From assembly GCF_024055605.1 (NCBI RefSeq), contig NZ_JAMXLX010000006.1:1-64000 (forward strand): a stretch of DNA of 64,000 nucleotides. Reading direction: 5' to 3'. The position numbers and the translations under genes are program-made. The notes under the pieces are model-generated. The model searched no databases. It was not told where the DNA came from and saw nothing but the letters and a program-made list of their open reading frames with translations. How positions within the stretch are numbered: the first letter of the stretch is position 1; every line of letters begins with the position of its first letter. Below, piece by piece: positions 52,681-62,250 of this stretch. Origin of the DNA: Ciceribacter sichuanensis (GTDB taxonomy: Bacteria > Pseudomonadota > Alphaproteobacteria > Rhizobiales > Rhizobiaceae).

Positions 52681-53964
52681 TCAGAAACGGTTGACGCGGA
52701 AGGGCGTCAGGTCGACGGACGGGGTTTCGCCCCGCGCCATCTCCGAGACGAGCTTGCCGGTCACGGCGCCGGCGATCAAGCCCTGATGACCATGCCCGAA
52801 GGCGTAGATGACGTTGCGGGCCTTGCGTGCCCGGTCGATGACGGGAATGCTGTCCGGCGTGCCGGGGCGATGGCCCATCCAGCGGGAGACCTCGCCTTCC
52901 GGCAGATTGCGGAACATCGGCCGCGCCTGCTTCAGCAGCGCGTCGGCGCGGTGCATGTTTGGCGGGGCTTCGAGGCCGGAAAACTCGACATTGCCGGCAA
53001 TCCGCAGGCCCTCTTCCATGGGCGAGGCCACGAACTTGCGGTCGTTGGAGATCGTCTGGATCCTGAGGCCGGTATCGGCGCCCTTGACCATGACGTGATA
53101 GCCGCGCTCGGTCTCGAAGGGAATGCGGTCGCCGAGATCGGCGGCAAGCCGGGCCGACCATGCGCCGGCGGCAAGCACGACGGTTTCGACCGGCAGGCGC
53201 GAGCCGTCTTCCATCATCAGCGCTGTCGGGCCGGAGGGACCCTGCTCGAAGCGGGCAACACGGCCACGGATGAAGCGCGCGCCGTTGCGGGTGGCAAGCT
53301 CGGCAAGGCTTGCGACCAGGCGACCGGGATTGGGGCACTGGCCCTGTTCGGGCAGGTAGACCGCGCTCTTGAAGATCGGCGCGAGCGCCGGTTCGAGCTG
53401 GCGGATCTCGTCGGCGTTCAGCACCTCGACGCGCACGCCGTGATGGCGGCGCAGGCCGATCGAGTAGGCGCTGGAGGAGCCGGCGTCATCGTTTTCATAG
53501 ACGAAGAGCTGTCCGCGCTTCTGCAGGAGTTCCTCGCAGCCGGCTTCCTTGATCAGCGGCTCATAGCAATCGAAGGTGAAGCGGTGCAGCGAGCGCATTG
53601 CCGCCGAGATCTCCTCGACGCGAGGCTTGCGGCTCGCGGCGAGGAAGCGCAACAGCCATGGCAATGCATGCGGCAGATAGGCGAGCCGCACATAGAGCGG
53701 TCCCTCCGGGTCCATCAGCCACTTCGGCACGTTCTTCAGAACGCCCGGCATCGAATTCGGGATGCAGGAGCCCGGGCAGATGCCCCCGGCATTGCCGTAG
53801 GAGCACTGATCGGGAGATCCCGGTACCACGGGATCGACGACGTCCACCGCAAAGCCCGCCTTGAGCAGGTAGTTTGCGGAGCAGACCCCGATGATCCCCG
53901 AACCGATGACGGTGACCTTTGGCTTGGAGGAGCCTTTTGCTTGCCCAGATTGTTGCATTGTCAT
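52681..53964 (-). CDS. DadA-like FAD-dependent amino-acid dehydrogenase
   Basis: A 427-residue DAO-family flavoprotein. The dinucleotide motif is VTVIGSGIIGVCSANYLLKAGFAVDVVD, followed by the DadA-like YGNAGGICPGSCIPN. Flavin contact sequence PVETVVLAAGAWSARLAADLG and the C-terminal FGHGHQGLIAGAVTGKLVSEM complete it. The start MTMQQSG at 53964 avoids overlap with the aldolase gene. In hydroxyproline pathways this family oxidises D-hydroxyproline (the epimerase product), so pairing with the proline-racemase-family gene in this operon fits. Actual substrate unknown. Confidence 0.88.
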   Translation of the reverse strand: MTMQQSGQAKGSSKPKVTVIGSGIIGVCSANYLLKAGFAVDVVDPVVPGSPDQCSYGNAGGICPGSCIPNSMPGVLKNVPKWLMDPEGPLYVRLAYLPHALPWLLRFLAASRKPRVEEISAAMRSLHRFTFDCYEPLIKEAGCEELLQKRGQLFVYENDDAGSSSAYSIGLRRHHGVRVEVLNADEIRQLEPALAPIFKSAVYLPEQGQCPNPGRLVASLAELATRNGARFIRGRVARFEQGPSGPTALMMEDGSRLPVETVVLAAGAWSARLAADLGDRIPFETERGYHVMVKGADTGLRIQTISNDRKFVASPMEEGLRIAGNVEFSGLEAPPNMHRADALLKQARPMFRNLPEGEVSRWMGHRPGTPDSIPVIDRARKARNVIYAFGHGHQGLIAGAVTGKLVSEMARGETPSVDLTPFRVNRF

Positions 53965-53981
53965 GGCACTGTGTCCGGCTG

Positions 53982-54764
53982 TTACGGGGTGACCTCGCTG
54001 ACGGTGCCGCTGCGGAAGGCTCCGAGCGAACGCGACACGGCCATCTGCAGCATGCGGAAATCCGACAGGTAGGCCATGAAGCGGTAGCCCATCGCGCGCA
54101 TGTCGCGGCCATAGGCGACCGAACCGCAATGGATGCCCGGAATGACGCCGGCTTCCTTGCACTTGGCGGCGATGTATTCGATCGCCTCGTAGACGGCCGG
54201 GTAGCGCGGATCGAAGCCGGGAGCCTCACCCATGGTGACGGCAAGGTCGGACGGGCCGACGAAGATGGCGTCGAGGTTCGGCGTCTTCAGGATCTCGTCG
54301 AGGTTCTTCACCGCCTGCTCGCTTTCGATCATCGCCATGGTGACGACGGTGTCGTTCGCGTGCTGGAAGTAATCAGAGCCGGCATAGAGCGAGGCGCGCA
54401 GCGGACCGACGCTGCGGCCGCCCTTGGGGAAGTAGCGGCAGGCCCTGACGAAGGCGTCGGCTTCTTCCGCCGTGTTGACCATCGGGCAAATGACGCCGTA
54501 AGCGCCGGCATCGAGCACCTTGCCGATGATTGCCGGATCGTTCCACGGAACGCGCACGAAGGGGGTGGCGTCGGTGGTGGAGATCGCCTGGAGCATCGGA
54601 ACGGCGTCGACATAATCGGTTGCGCCGTGCTGCAGGTCGATGGTGACGGCGTCCCAACCCTGCTGGGCCATCAGTTCGGCGGAGATGGACGAAGGAATGC
54701 CGAGCCAGCCGGTGACGACTTCACCGCCGTTTGCCCAGATTTCCTTCACTTTGCTCTTGCGCAT
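53982..54764 (-). CDS. HpcH/HpaI-family class II aldolase
   Basis: A 260-residue aldolase. Family residues are visible in WDAVTIDLQHGATDY, the phosphate/carboxylate-binding Arg in PFVRVPWNDP, the metal-binding Glu in AMIESEQAVKNLDEIL and the metal-binding Asp in FVGPSDLAVTMG. The C-terminal GSVAYGRDMRAMGYRFM is also typical. Members cleave 4-hydroxy-2-oxoacids or related 2-keto-3-deoxy sugars acids to pyruvate and an aldehyde. It lies between GMC oxidoreductase and FAD dehydrogenase genes, consistent with a late cleavage step. Confidence 0.92.
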   Translation of the reverse strand: MRKSKVKEIWANGGEVVTGWLGIPSSISAELMAQQGWDAVTIDLQHGATDYVDAVPMLQAISTTDATPFVRVPWNDPAIIGKVLDAGAYGVICPMVNTAEEADAFVRACRYFPKGGRSVGPLRASLYAGSDYFQHANDTVVTMAMIESEQAVKNLDEILKTPNLDAIFVGPSDLAVTMGEAPGFDPRYPAVYEAIEYIAAKCKEAGVIPGIHCGSVAYGRDMRAMGYRFMAYLSDFRMLQMAVSRSLGAFRSGTVSEVTP

Positions 54765-54782
54765 GTCAGTTCCTTTCGAAGG

Positions 54783-56471
54783 TCAGTCGTTGAGAATGAG
54801 ATCGGCGGCCTTTTCGGCCATGGCGATCGTCGTGATGTTGGTGTTGGCGGCAATCATGGTCGGCATGATCGAGGCGTCGACGACGCGCAGTCCCTCGACG
54901 CCGCGCACGCGGCACTTCTCGTCGAGAACAGACAGCGGATCGCCCTTCGTGCCCATCTTGCAGGTGCCGGAGACATGCCAGCCGGACCACACCGACTGCT
55001 TGACCCAGTCGACGATGAGGTCCTCGTTCTGCATCATCCTGTGCATCCGCTCGGTCGTGCCGAACTTGTGCTTCAGCAGCGTCTCGCGGAAGAGCGGCGC
55101 ATAGTCGAACAGGTAGGCGGCCGATGCCGTCTTGATCCAGTTCGACGGCTTGCGAATGCTGAGCGCCCTCGCCTCGTCGCTGTAGCCGGCGAGGAACCAG
55201 GTGTTGACGTGCTGCTGCACCTCGGGGCTGGTCATGATGTTGTAGATGCGCTTGAAGCCGTCGACGAGACGCATCAGGTCGCGCTCGTCGGAGGCGAGGT
55301 TGAGATCGACGATCGGCTCGTCGATGGCGGACGCCGTCTTCAGCGTGACATTGCCGCGCGAGTAGGACTTGTTGACACAGACGTTCAGCGCGCCCATCGC
55401 CTTGCCGAGCGGATGCCAGCCGGCGCGGTTGACCGGCATCAGCAGCATGTCGCTGGGATGACAATCCGCGTAACCGGAGGTGTAGCGCACGCCGAGGAAG
55501 ATGTGCCGCCGCTGGCCCGGCCGAAGCCGCGCCGATTTCTTGAAGTGAGCGCCGACGGCCAGATGCGGATGGTCGGTGAGGTTTTCACCCACGCCACGGC
55601 GATCCGCCACGACATCGATGCCGAGCCGCTTCAGCTGATCGGCCGGGCCGATGCCCGCCCGCATGAGGATGGCCGGCGAATGCAGCGCGCCGGCGCAGAC
55701 GATGATCTCGCCCCCCTCGTAATCGGTGGTCTGGCCATCAATGTTGACGCGGACGCCGGTGAAGCGGTTGCCCTCATGAAGCAGGTTCTCGACGAAGGCG
55801 TTGGCGAAGATATGGAGGTTCTTGCGCGCCCGCACCTCGCGGGTGAGATACCCCATCGCGGTGGAGACGCGGTGGTCGTTCTCGTTGGTCAGCGGCAGGG
55901 GGAAGGAACCGTCCTCGAAGCTGCCATTATAGTCGAGCCGCAAGGGGTAGTCCTTCTCGACCACCTTCAGCACGGAACGGGTGAAGCCTGCCCAGTCCTC
56001 CGGGAAGACGCGGCGGATCGGCATCGGGCCGTGTTTGCCGTGCAGTTCGCCGTCGAAATCGAGATCGCGCTCGAGCTTCTTGAAGAAGGGAAGCATGTCG
56101 TCCCAGCTCCAGCCGCGAAGGCCGAGCGAGGCCCATTCGTCGTAATCGTGCGGCAGGCCGCGAACGGCGAACTGGCCGTTGATGGCCGAGCCGCCGCCCA
56201 TGACCTTGGCCTGTTCCAGCTTGGCCGTCTTGACCGGCTGGTTGCTGAGGCGCGGAGAGCGGTTATAGACGCGCAGCTTCGTCCAGTGGAACCGCGGGTC
56301 GAAATACGACAGGCCGGGATAGCTGTCGGAAATCACATCCGGAACGTCGTCCGGAGGCGTGTCCGGGCCGGCCTCGAAGAGGGCGACCTGCCGGCGGCCG
56401 TTTTCCGACAGCCGGCCCGCAAGGGCGGCACCGGCGGATCCGCCGCCGACGATGATGAAATCGTATTTCAT
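54783..56471 (-). CDS. GMC-family oxidoreductase (choline dehydrogenase-like)
   Basis: A 562-residue flavoprotein. The FAD motif IIVGGGSAGAALAGRLSENG is followed by MGGGSAINGQFAVRGLPHDYDEW. The substrate domain has PAILMRAGIGPADQLKRLGIDV. The C-terminal active-site region is SGWHVSGTCKMGTKGD and VVDASIMPTMIAANTNITTIAMAEKAADLI, with the His typical of alcohol oxidation. It would oxidise a primary alcohol to an aldehyde that the adjacent aldehyde dehydrogenase could take on. The combination resembles betaine-forming pairs, but the substrate here is not evident. Confidence 0.92.
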   Translation of the reverse strand: MKYDFIIVGGGSAGAALAGRLSENGRRQVALFEAGPDTPPDDVPDVISDSYPGLSYFDPRFHWTKLRVYNRSPRLSNQPVKTAKLEQAKVMGGGSAINGQFAVRGLPHDYDEWASLGLRGWSWDDMLPFFKKLERDLDFDGELHGKHGPMPIRRVFPEDWAGFTRSVLKVVEKDYPLRLDYNGSFEDGSFPLPLTNENDHRVSTAMGYLTREVRARKNLHIFANAFVENLLHEGNRFTGVRVNIDGQTTDYEGGEIIVCAGALHSPAILMRAGIGPADQLKRLGIDVVADRRGVGENLTDHPHLAVGAHFKKSARLRPGQRRHIFLGVRYTSGYADCHPSDMLLMPVNRAGWHPLGKAMGALNVCVNKSYSRGNVTLKTASAIDEPIVDLNLASDERDLMRLVDGFKRIYNIMTSPEVQQHVNTWFLAGYSDEARALSIRKPSNWIKTASAAYLFDYAPLFRETLLKHKFGTTERMHRMMQNEDLIVDWVKQSVWSGWHVSGTCKMGTKGDPLSVLDEKCRVRGVEGLRVVDASIMPTMIAANTNITTIAMAEKAADLILND

Positions 56472-56487
56472 GGCGTGGCGCCCAATC

Positions 56488-57966
56488 CTAGAGGTAATTG
56501 ACCCAGACGGCCTTCTGGCGAAGGTAGGCTTCGATGCCGGCGCGGCCCATGTCCTTGCCGAAGCCGGAACCCTTGAAGCCGCCGGCGGTGTAGGAGAATT
56601 CCGCGCTGCGGCCGTGCTGGTTGACCCAAACCATGCCTGCCTCGATGGCGTCGGCCGCCTTCAGCGCCTTCTTCACGTCGATGGTGTGGACGCTGGCCGA
56701 GAGGCCGTAGGTCGGATGGGCCGAAAGCGCGATGCCTTCCTCGATGTCGGAGAAGGAACGCACCGTCAGGACCGGGCCGAAGAACTCGTCGGTGAAGCCG
56801 ATGTTGTCGTCGGCAACGTTGTCGAGGATGGTCGGCGCGAAGAAGTTGCCTTCGTTGCGGGTTTCCAGCATGCCGCCACCGGTGATGACGCGGGCGCCCT
56901 GCGAGATCGAGCTGCGCACCATGCCGTCGATGCGGTCGGCCTGCTTGCGGTTGATCACAGGGGCAAACGTGGTGGTTTCGTCCCAGGTCGGGCCGGCCTT
57001 GATCGCCTTGGTGCGGGCGATGAGCTTTTCCACCAGCTGATCGGCGATCTTGTCCTCGACGATGAGGCGCGAACCGGCGGTGCAGACTTGGCCGGCATTG
57101 CCGATGAAGGCATTGGCGACGCGGGTGGCGACGGTGTCGAGATCGCCGGCGTCGGCGAAGACGAGCTGCGGGCTCTTGCCGCCGAGTTCCAGCGTGACCG
57201 GTTTGATGCCGGACTGCGCGGCAAGGCTCATGATCGCAGCACCGGTCTGGGTCGAGCCGGTGAAGGAGACCATGCCGATGGCCGGATGACGGACGATTTC
57301 AGCGCCGGTGGTGTGGCCGTAGCCGTTGACGACGTTGAGAAGACCGCCCGGAACACCCGCCTTGGCGGCGAGATCGGCCAGCGCCAGCAGGCTGTGCGGC
57401 GTCAGCTCCGACGTCTTCATCACGATGGCGTTGCCGGCGGCGAGCGCGGGAGCGAACTTCCATGCGGCGGTGATCATCGGGAAGTTCCACGGAACGATCG
57501 CGCCGACGATGCCGTAGGGCTCCTGCCGGACGAAGCTCAGCGTGTCGGCTTCCGTCGCGGTGACGATGCCTTCGATCTTGTCGCAATATTCGGCGAAGTA
57601 GCGGACCACGCCGGCGGTGCGTACGGCGTCACCCGTGACCGTCATGGAAACGAGGCGGCTGGAGCCGAGCGCTTCGAGACGACCGAGATATTCGGCCGAT
57701 TCCTCGATCAGCGCGGCAAAGCGCATCAGAACCTTGGCGCGTTCGCGCGGAGCGATCTTCGCCCAGCGGCTTTCGGCGAGTGCGCGGCGCGCTGCCGTTA
57801 CCGCAAGTTCGACGGCTTCCTTGCCGCCGTCGCGGATCGGGGCGATCGCCACCTGGTCGGAAGGACGCAGGACCTGGATTTCCTCGCCCGGCAGTTCGAC
57901 GAAACGTCCGCCGATGTGGTGGCCGGAGGGGACCGGAATTGTGTTCGGATCAAAGCTCAGTGTCAT
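56488..57966 (-). CDS. NAD(P)+-dependent aldehyde dehydrogenase
   Basis: A 492-residue ALDH. The catalytic Cys is in GNAGQVCTAGSRLIVED and the general-base Glu in VTLELGGKSPQLVF. NAD contact sequence is IVPWNFPMITAAWKFAPALAAGNAIVMK and the end is the family GGFKGSGFGKDMGRAGIEAY. It is the gene upstream of the GMC oxidoreductase (16-base gap), so oxidation of the alcohol and aldehyde is probably sequential. A 93-base gap precedes it after the ABC ATPase gene. Confidence 0.94.
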   Translation of the reverse strand: MTLSFDPNTIPVPSGHHIGGRFVELPGEEIQVLRPSDQVAIAPIRDGGKEAVELAVTAARRALAESRWAKIAPRERAKVLMRFAALIEESAEYLGRLEALGSSRLVSMTVTGDAVRTAGVVRYFAEYCDKIEGIVTATEADTLSFVRQEPYGIVGAIVPWNFPMITAAWKFAPALAAGNAIVMKTSELTPHSLLALADLAAKAGVPGGLLNVVNGYGHTTGAEIVRHPAIGMVSFTGSTQTGAAIMSLAAQSGIKPVTLELGGKSPQLVFADAGDLDTVATRVANAFIGNAGQVCTAGSRLIVEDKIADQLVEKLIARTKAIKAGPTWDETTTFAPVINRKQADRIDGMVRSSISQGARVITGGGMLETRNEGNFFAPTILDNVADDNIGFTDEFFGPVLTVRSFSDIEEGIALSAHPTYGLSASVHTIDVKKALKAADAIEAGMVWVNQHGRSAEFSYTAGGFKGSGFGKDMGRAGIEAYLRQKAVWVNYL

Positions 57967-58059
57967 TTCGGTGTATCCATGGGCCGGCGTTGGGAGCCGC
58001 CGCCCTTAGTCGAGTTTCAGAGGAGGGCCTCGCTTGCGGGAGGCGTTTCAGTCGGCCTC

Positions 58060-58935
58060 TCAGCCGGCTTCTGCAGAGCCTTCCGCCTGTCTGGCTTCGA
58101 GGAAGGGGCGCAGCAGGTCGGCGGATTCGTGGAAGCGGCCGACAAAGCTCTTCAGGCGCGGATGCGTCGGATGGAGCAGGACTTCGGAGGGCGGACCCTG
58201 TTCGGCGACAAGGCCCTGGTCGAGGAAGACCACGCGGTCGGCGATCTCGAAGGCGAAGCCGAGTTCGTGGGTGACGATGACCATGGTCATGCCGCTCTTC
58301 GCCAGCTCCACCATGGCCTTCATGACTTCGCCGACCAGTTCGGGATCGAGAGCCGAGGTCGGCTCGTCGAACAGCATGACCTTCGGCTGCATCGCCATGC
58401 CGCGGGCGATCGCCACGCGCTGCTGCTGGCCGCCGGAAAGCTGGCGCGGGTATTTTTCGGCATGCTGGGCAAGGCCCATCATGTCGAGCAGGCGAAGCGC
58501 CTCCTTGCGCACCGCATCGGCGGGCTGCTTCTTGACGACGACAGGCCCTTCCATGACGTTCTGCAATGCGGTCATGTGCGGGAAGAGGTTGAACTGCTGG
58601 AACACCATGCCGGTCTTCGAACGGATGCGGTTCACCTCCGATTTCGAGATTTCCCGACCGCCCTGGCCGTTGGCCTCGCGGTGGAAGATCACTTCCTCGT
58701 CGATCACGATGCTGCCGCTGGTGGGCGTGTTGAGCAGGTTGATGCAGCGCAGGAGCGAGGTCTTGCCGGAGCCGCTGGCGCCGATGAGAACCACGACCTC
58801 GCCTTCGGTCACCGAGAGGTTGACCCCCTTCAGGACCTGCTTGCCGCCGAACTGGAGGCAGATGTTGTCGAGACGCAGAACCTGCTTCTGGCCAGTCTTG
58901 GTGTCTGCGTCGGTGTTTGCCGGGGTGCTGTTCAT
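58060..58935 (-). CDS. polar amino-acid ABC transporter ATP-binding protein
   Basis: A 291-residue HisP/GlnQ-type ATPase with Walker [10 protein letters not shown], signature LSGGQQQR and Walker [15 protein letters not shown]. The start at 58935 ([16 protein letters not shown]) overlaps the permease stop as ATGA; the longer frame to 59547 lies inside the permease gene. The N-terminal 20 residues are extra to the core. It energises import through the single permease encoded upstream. Confidence 0.94.
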   Translation of the reverse strand: MNSTPANTDADTKTGQKQVLRLDNICLQFGGKQVLKGVNLSVTEGEVVVLIGASGSGKTSLLRCINLLNTPTSGSIVIDEEVIFHREANGQGGREISKSEVNRIRSKTGMVFQQFNLFPHMTALQNVMEGPVVVKKQPADAVRKEALRLLDMMGLAQHAEKYPRQLSGGQQQRVAIARGMAMQPKVMLFDEPTSALDPELVGEVMKAMVELAKSGMTMVIVTHELGFAFEIADRVVFLDQGLVAEQGPPSEVLLHPTHPRLKSFVGRFHESADLLRPFLEARQAEGSAEAG

Positions 58936-59591
58936 TTGTGGCTGGCTCCCGCTTTTTCGAGCCGCCGGGAAAGAACCGTCAGGGGCACGAGGATGATGAG
59001 GAAGATCGCGCCAACGGCCGTATAGACTTCCATGGGACGGTAGGTGAAGCTGCTGATGTAGCTTGCCTGGTAGAGAAGATCGGGCACGGTGATCATCGAC
59101 AGGAGCGTGGTGTTCTTCATCTGGATGATCGACTGGCCGGCGAGCGGCGGGATCATCTTGCGGAAGGCCTGCGGCAGGATGATGCGGCGCATGCGCTGGC
59201 CATAGGACATGCCGATGGCGGTTGCGGCGTCCGTCTGGCCGGGATCGACCGACTGCACGCCGGCACGCAGGATTTCGGCATAGAAGGAGCCGACATAACA
59301 GCTCAGCCCGATGAAACCCGCCCAGAACTTGGTGACGTTGACGCCGGCAAAGATCGGGAATGCGTAGTAGATCCAGAGCAACGTCACCAGAAGCGGGATG
59401 TTGCGGAAGAATTCGACGTAGATCTGGCCGAGGATGACGAGCGGCCGGAAGTTGCTGAGCTGGATCAGTCCGACGATCAGACCGATCACGAGCCCTGCGA
59501 GAATGGTGATGACGGTGAAGTAGAGCGTCATCAGCAAGCCCTGCCACAGAAGGCCGGCATTGTTGGTGATGACCGAGAAATCAAACAGCAT
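58932..59591 (-). CDS. polar amino-acid ABC transporter permease (HisM/GlnP type)
   Basis: A 219-residue permease with five predicted membrane segments and the EAA loop ([32 protein letters not shown]). The start at 59591 ([11 protein letters not shown]) follows a GAGGGACAGAAT ribosome-binding site. Only one permease gene is present, so the transporter may be a homodimer or use a second subunit encoded elsewhere. Shares ATGA coupling with the ATPase. Confidence 0.93.
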   Translation of the reverse strand: MLFDFSVITNNAGLLWQGLLMTLYFTVITILAGLVIGLIVGLIQLSNFRPLVILGQIYVEFFRNIPLLVTLLWIYYAFPIFAGVNVTKFWAGFIGLSCYVGSFYAEILRAGVQSVDPGQTDAATAIGMSYGQRMRRIILPQAFRKMIPPLAGQSIIQMKNTTLLSMITVPDLLYQASYISSFTYRPMEVYTAVGAIFLIILVPLTVLSRRLEKAGASHK

Positions 59592-59645
59592 ATTCTGTCC
59601 CTCGCTCACGAGGCCGCATGCGGCGCTGCGTATCGCTGGTACCGG

Positions 59646-59675
59646 GGGTCGCCGCACGCGGTGGCGCGGCGACCC
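59646..59675 (-). terminator. intercistronic hairpin after the binding-protein gene
   Basis: Perfect 10-bp inverted repeat (GGGTCGCCGC and GCGGCGACCC, 10-base loop) ten bases after the binding-protein stop and 54 bases before the permease start. Equivalent in place to the hairpins at 5620-5644 and 17982-18008. Confidence 0.6.
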
Positions 59676-59685
59676 GATGACGCAA

Positions 59686-60528
59686 TCAGAAGCTGAAGCC
59701 TTCCGGCAGGATCGAAAGATCGATGCCGCGGGCTTCCCAGGCGCGAGCCAACTTGCCCTGTGCGAGGCCGAGCGAGCGCTCCTGCTGGATCCAGTTGGTC
59801 AGGAAGTTGATGTAGCCGGCGTTACCCGGCTTGCGGGCGACGGCGAGCGTTGCCGGATTGCGCAGGATCGGCTCGGGAAGGGAGACTTCGCCGATGTTTT
59901 TCTCGGTGATCTGCAGGGCATCGAAGACGGAGAACACGACGCCGTCGGCACGGCCGGACTGCAGTTCCATGAGAGCGAGACCGCGGTCTTCGACCGGGGT
60001 GATCTTGGCCTTCGGCAGTAGCGCTTCGGCAACGACCTGCATGGTCGAGCCCTTCTGGACGACGACGGTCTTTTCCGGAGCGTTCAGTTCGGCCCAGGTC
60101 TTGACCGGCTTGCCGGGAGGCGTCAGCACGGCCCAGGCGTCGGTGAACAGCGGTTCCCAGAGATAGTCGACCACGAGGCCGCGCTTCGGGTTCGGGTTCA
60201 CACCGATGGCGATGTCGATCTTGTTGGACTGGAAGTCGGCGGCAAGGTTGCCCCAGGTGGTTTCGACCGGCTCGAGCTTGACGCCGAGCTGCGTGGCGAT
60301 CTCGCCGAGGAATTCATAGTAGAAGCCGCTCCACTGACCGGTCGCCGGGTCCTTGATGTAGCCGGGCTCTTCGCCGGTCATGACCGGAACCTTGAGAACG
60401 CCGGAAGAGCGGATCTGCTCGATGACGGCGGACGGATTGTCGTCGGCCACGGAAGCGGCGGGAGCCGACAGAAGGCTGATGCCGACGGCGGCCGCGGCCA
60501 GGATGGATTTTACGCTGAACGATTTCAT
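59686..60528 (-). CDS. polar amino-acid ABC transporter substrate-binding protein
   Basis: A 280-residue periplasmic protein of the type 2 binding fold (PBP2). The signal peptide MKSFSVKSILAAAAVGISLL is cleaved near ASVAD. Family sequence SGVLKVPVMTGEEPGYIKDPATGQWSGFYYEFLGEIATQLGVKLE, then NKIDIAIGVNPNPKRGLVVDY. Likely ligands are amino acids or amino-acid-like compounds such as hydroxyproline, given the epimerase upstream, but this is context inference. Lies 20 bases after the epimerase gene. Confidence 0.92.
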   Translation of the reverse strand: MKSFSVKSILAAAAVGISLLSAPAASVADDNPSAVIEQIRSSGVLKVPVMTGEEPGYIKDPATGQWSGFYYEFLGEIATQLGVKLEPVETTWGNLAADFQSNKIDIAIGVNPNPKRGLVVDYLWEPLFTDAWAVLTPPGKPVKTWAELNAPEKTVVVQKGSTMQVVAEALLPKAKITPVEDRGLALMELQSGRADGVVFSVFDALQITEKNIGEVSLPEPILRNPATLAVARKPGNAGYINFLTNWIQQERSLGLAQGKLARAWEARGIDLSILPEGFSF

Positions 60529-60548
60529 GGAGTTCCCCTTTTTGTGGT

Positions 60549-61541
60549 CTAGCGGCTAAGAAATCCCTTCGAGAGCGGATCGCCCTTCTCGAAGAAGATG
60601 GTTTGGGTCGAGGTGATGAAAGCGCTGCCCTCGATCTCGACCATGGCAGCGGCGCGCCCGTCGACTTCCGTGCGGCCGGCAAGCCGCGCCTCGAAGGGAA
60701 TGCCGAAGATGTTGCGTGCATGGTATGTCTGGTCGGGCGTCAGAACGCCCCTGGCGAGGAGATGGGTCATGCGGGCCGACGTTCCCGTTCCGCATGGCGA
60801 GCGGTCGAACTTGTTGGATTCGAGCACCAGGAAATGGGTGGCGCTGTCGGGCGCATCGGCATCGAAGAACAGCACGCTTGGCGCCGGCGAGCCCTGGAAG
60901 ATCGCGATGTCGGCGATCTTTTCCTTGAGCGTCGACTTGATATGCGAGCCGAGCTGCATCAGGCGCGAGGCGTTTTCCGGCACCAGCGGAATGCCGAGCG
61001 GCCGGGCATCGACCAGCGCATACCACATGCCGCCATAGACGATATCGGTGCGCACCTCGCCGACGCCGTCGACGTCGAAGGCGAAATCCTCAAGGCCGAT
61101 ATAGCTCGGGACGTTGGTGATCCTGACCTTGTCGAGCGAGCCGTCGGCAGCCCAAGAGACGCCCACCGTGACGACGCCGGCCGGCGTCTCGATGGTGAAG
61201 TGGTCGCCGCTTTCGGGCGTCAACGCGCCGGTGAAGGCGAGCGTCTTGGCAAAGCCGATCGACCCGTGGCCGCACATGTCGAGATAGACATAGGACGAGA
61301 TGAAGAAGACTCCGTAATCGGCCACCGAGGACGGCACCTGAACGAGGCCGACCATCGCCGCATGTCCGCGCGGCTCATGCAGGAGCGCGGGCCGCAGGTG
61401 GTCGAAGCGATTGCGGAAATCCTCGCGCTGCTCCAGCACGGTCTTTCCGACAAGCTTCGGGACGCCGCTCAGGATGACGCGGGTCGGATGCCCGGCCGTG
61501 TGGCTGTCGATGACGTTGAAGGACGAGGAAATCGTAAGCAT
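60549..61541 (-). CDS. proline-racemase-family epimerase (hydroxyproline 2-epimerase-like)
   Basis: A 330-residue proline racemase superfamily protein. Both catalytic cysteines are present: C90 in LDMCGHGSIG and C250 in FDRSPCGTGTS. Cys/Cys pairs mark epimerases and racemases, whereas trans-3-hydroxyproline dehydratases replace the second Cys with Thr. It would invert the alpha carbon of a proline-type imino acid; 4-hydroxyproline is the common substrate of such rhizobial enzymes. Its ATG overlaps the regulator's stop (TGATG), so the two are translationally linked. Confidence 0.9.
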   Translation of the reverse strand: MLTISSSFNVIDSHTAGHPTRVILSGVPKLVGKTVLEQREDFRNRFDHLRPALLHEPRGHAAMVGLVQVPSSVADYGVFFISSYVYLDMCGHGSIGFAKTLAFTGALTPESGDHFTIETPAGVVTVGVSWAADGSLDKVRITNVPSYIGLEDFAFDVDGVGEVRTDIVYGGMWYALVDARPLGIPLVPENASRLMQLGSHIKSTLKEKIADIAIFQGSPAPSVLFFDADAPDSATHFLVLESNKFDRSPCGTGTSARMTHLLARGVLTPDQTYHARNIFGIPFEARLAGRTEVDGRAAAMVEIEGSAFITSTQTIFFEKGDPLSKGFLSR

Positions 61542-62221
61542 CAGCCGTCTCCGAAGGCGGCCCGGATGCCGTCGCGCATGTTCTGCCAGATCTCGTGGAT
61601 CAGCTTTTCGGTCATGGCCTTGGCGGCCTCGCCGTCGCCGGCAATGATCGCGTCGTAGATGCGCGCCGTGTCGTCGAGCGAAAGCTGCACGATTTCGGGG
61701 CGCTGCTGGTAGGCGTGGTAGCGATAGCGCAGCGCCTGCTTTTCGAGCCCGGCGAGAAGACGCGTCAGCGTCCGGTTGCCGGCAAGCGAATAGGTCAGGA
61801 ACGAGCCCTTGACGTCGACGATGAAGAACTGCCGGGCGTCGTCGCGCGACCGTGCCTCTTTCAGTTCCTTGAGAAGGACGCGGAATTCCTCCTTGGCGGC
61901 GACATCGGGGTTTTCGGCGGCCTGCTTGGCGACCAGACCTTCAAGCTCGATGCGGCACTGATAGACCTCATCGAAATCCCGCTGGGACATCGGGGAAACC
62001 CAGATGCCGCGACGGGCCTCACGGACGACAAGGCCGTCCCTTTCCAAAAGCCGCAACGCTTCCCGGACAGGGGAACGGCTGACGCCGTAACGCTCTGCGA
62101 CCATCTCTTCGGTAAGCCGCTCATTCGATTTCAACCGGCCGAAGATGATCTCTTCCTCGAGGATCTCGGCGAGGTTTTCAGGAATGGCGACGGACAATTT
62201 TTGAATACGAGCTAAAATCAT
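61541..62221 (-). CDS. GntR-family regulator, FCD (FadR) subfamily
   Basis: A 226-residue regulator with the N-terminal winged helix (FGRLKSNERLTEEMVAERYGVSRSPVREALRLLERDGLVV) and a helical FCD effector domain (YQCRIELEGLVAKQAAENP, ending KLIHEIWQNMRDG). It is the first gene of the catabolic operon and faces the divergent aldehyde dehydrogenase gene across an operator-like palindrome at 62234-62250. It most likely represses both directions until a pathway acid binds. Confidence 0.94.
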   Translation of the reverse strand: MILARIQKLSVAIPENLAEILEEEIIFGRLKSNERLTEEMVAERYGVSRSPVREALRLLERDGLVVREARRGIWVSPMSQRDFDEVYQCRIELEGLVAKQAAENPDVAAKEEFRVLLKELKEARSRDDARQFFIVDVKGSFLTYSLAGNRTLTRLLAGLEKQALRYRYHAYQQRPEIVQLSLDDTARIYDAIIAGDGEAAKAMTEKLIHEIWQNMRDGIRAAFGDG

Positions 62222-62233
62222 ATCGACACCATA

Positions 62234-62250
62234 CTGTATACAATGTACAG
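62234..62250. promoter_or_regulatory. candidate GntR operator
   Basis: CTGTATACAATGTACAG, an inverted repeat (CTGTA/TACAG) with an inner TGTATACA, 13 bases upstream of the GntR start. TGTATACA-type palindromes are typical of FCD-subfamily sites. It sits where it can control the operon on both strands. Confidence 0.6.

Noticed and set aside
56359..59025. Very long open frame (about 890 codons) on the plus strand opposite the GMC, aldehyde dehydrogenase and ABC genes, and a similar one at 53919-56501
   Set aside because: They are mirror frames of GC-rich coding sequence: composition dominated by Arg, Gly, Asp and His, no family similarity, and fully opposite strongly supported genes.
60549..61541. 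trans-3-hydroxyproline dehydratase assignment for the proline-racemase-family gene
   Set aside because: Dehydratases of this family replace the second catalytic Cys with Thr. Here both cysteines (C90, C250) are present, which favours an epimerase or racemase.
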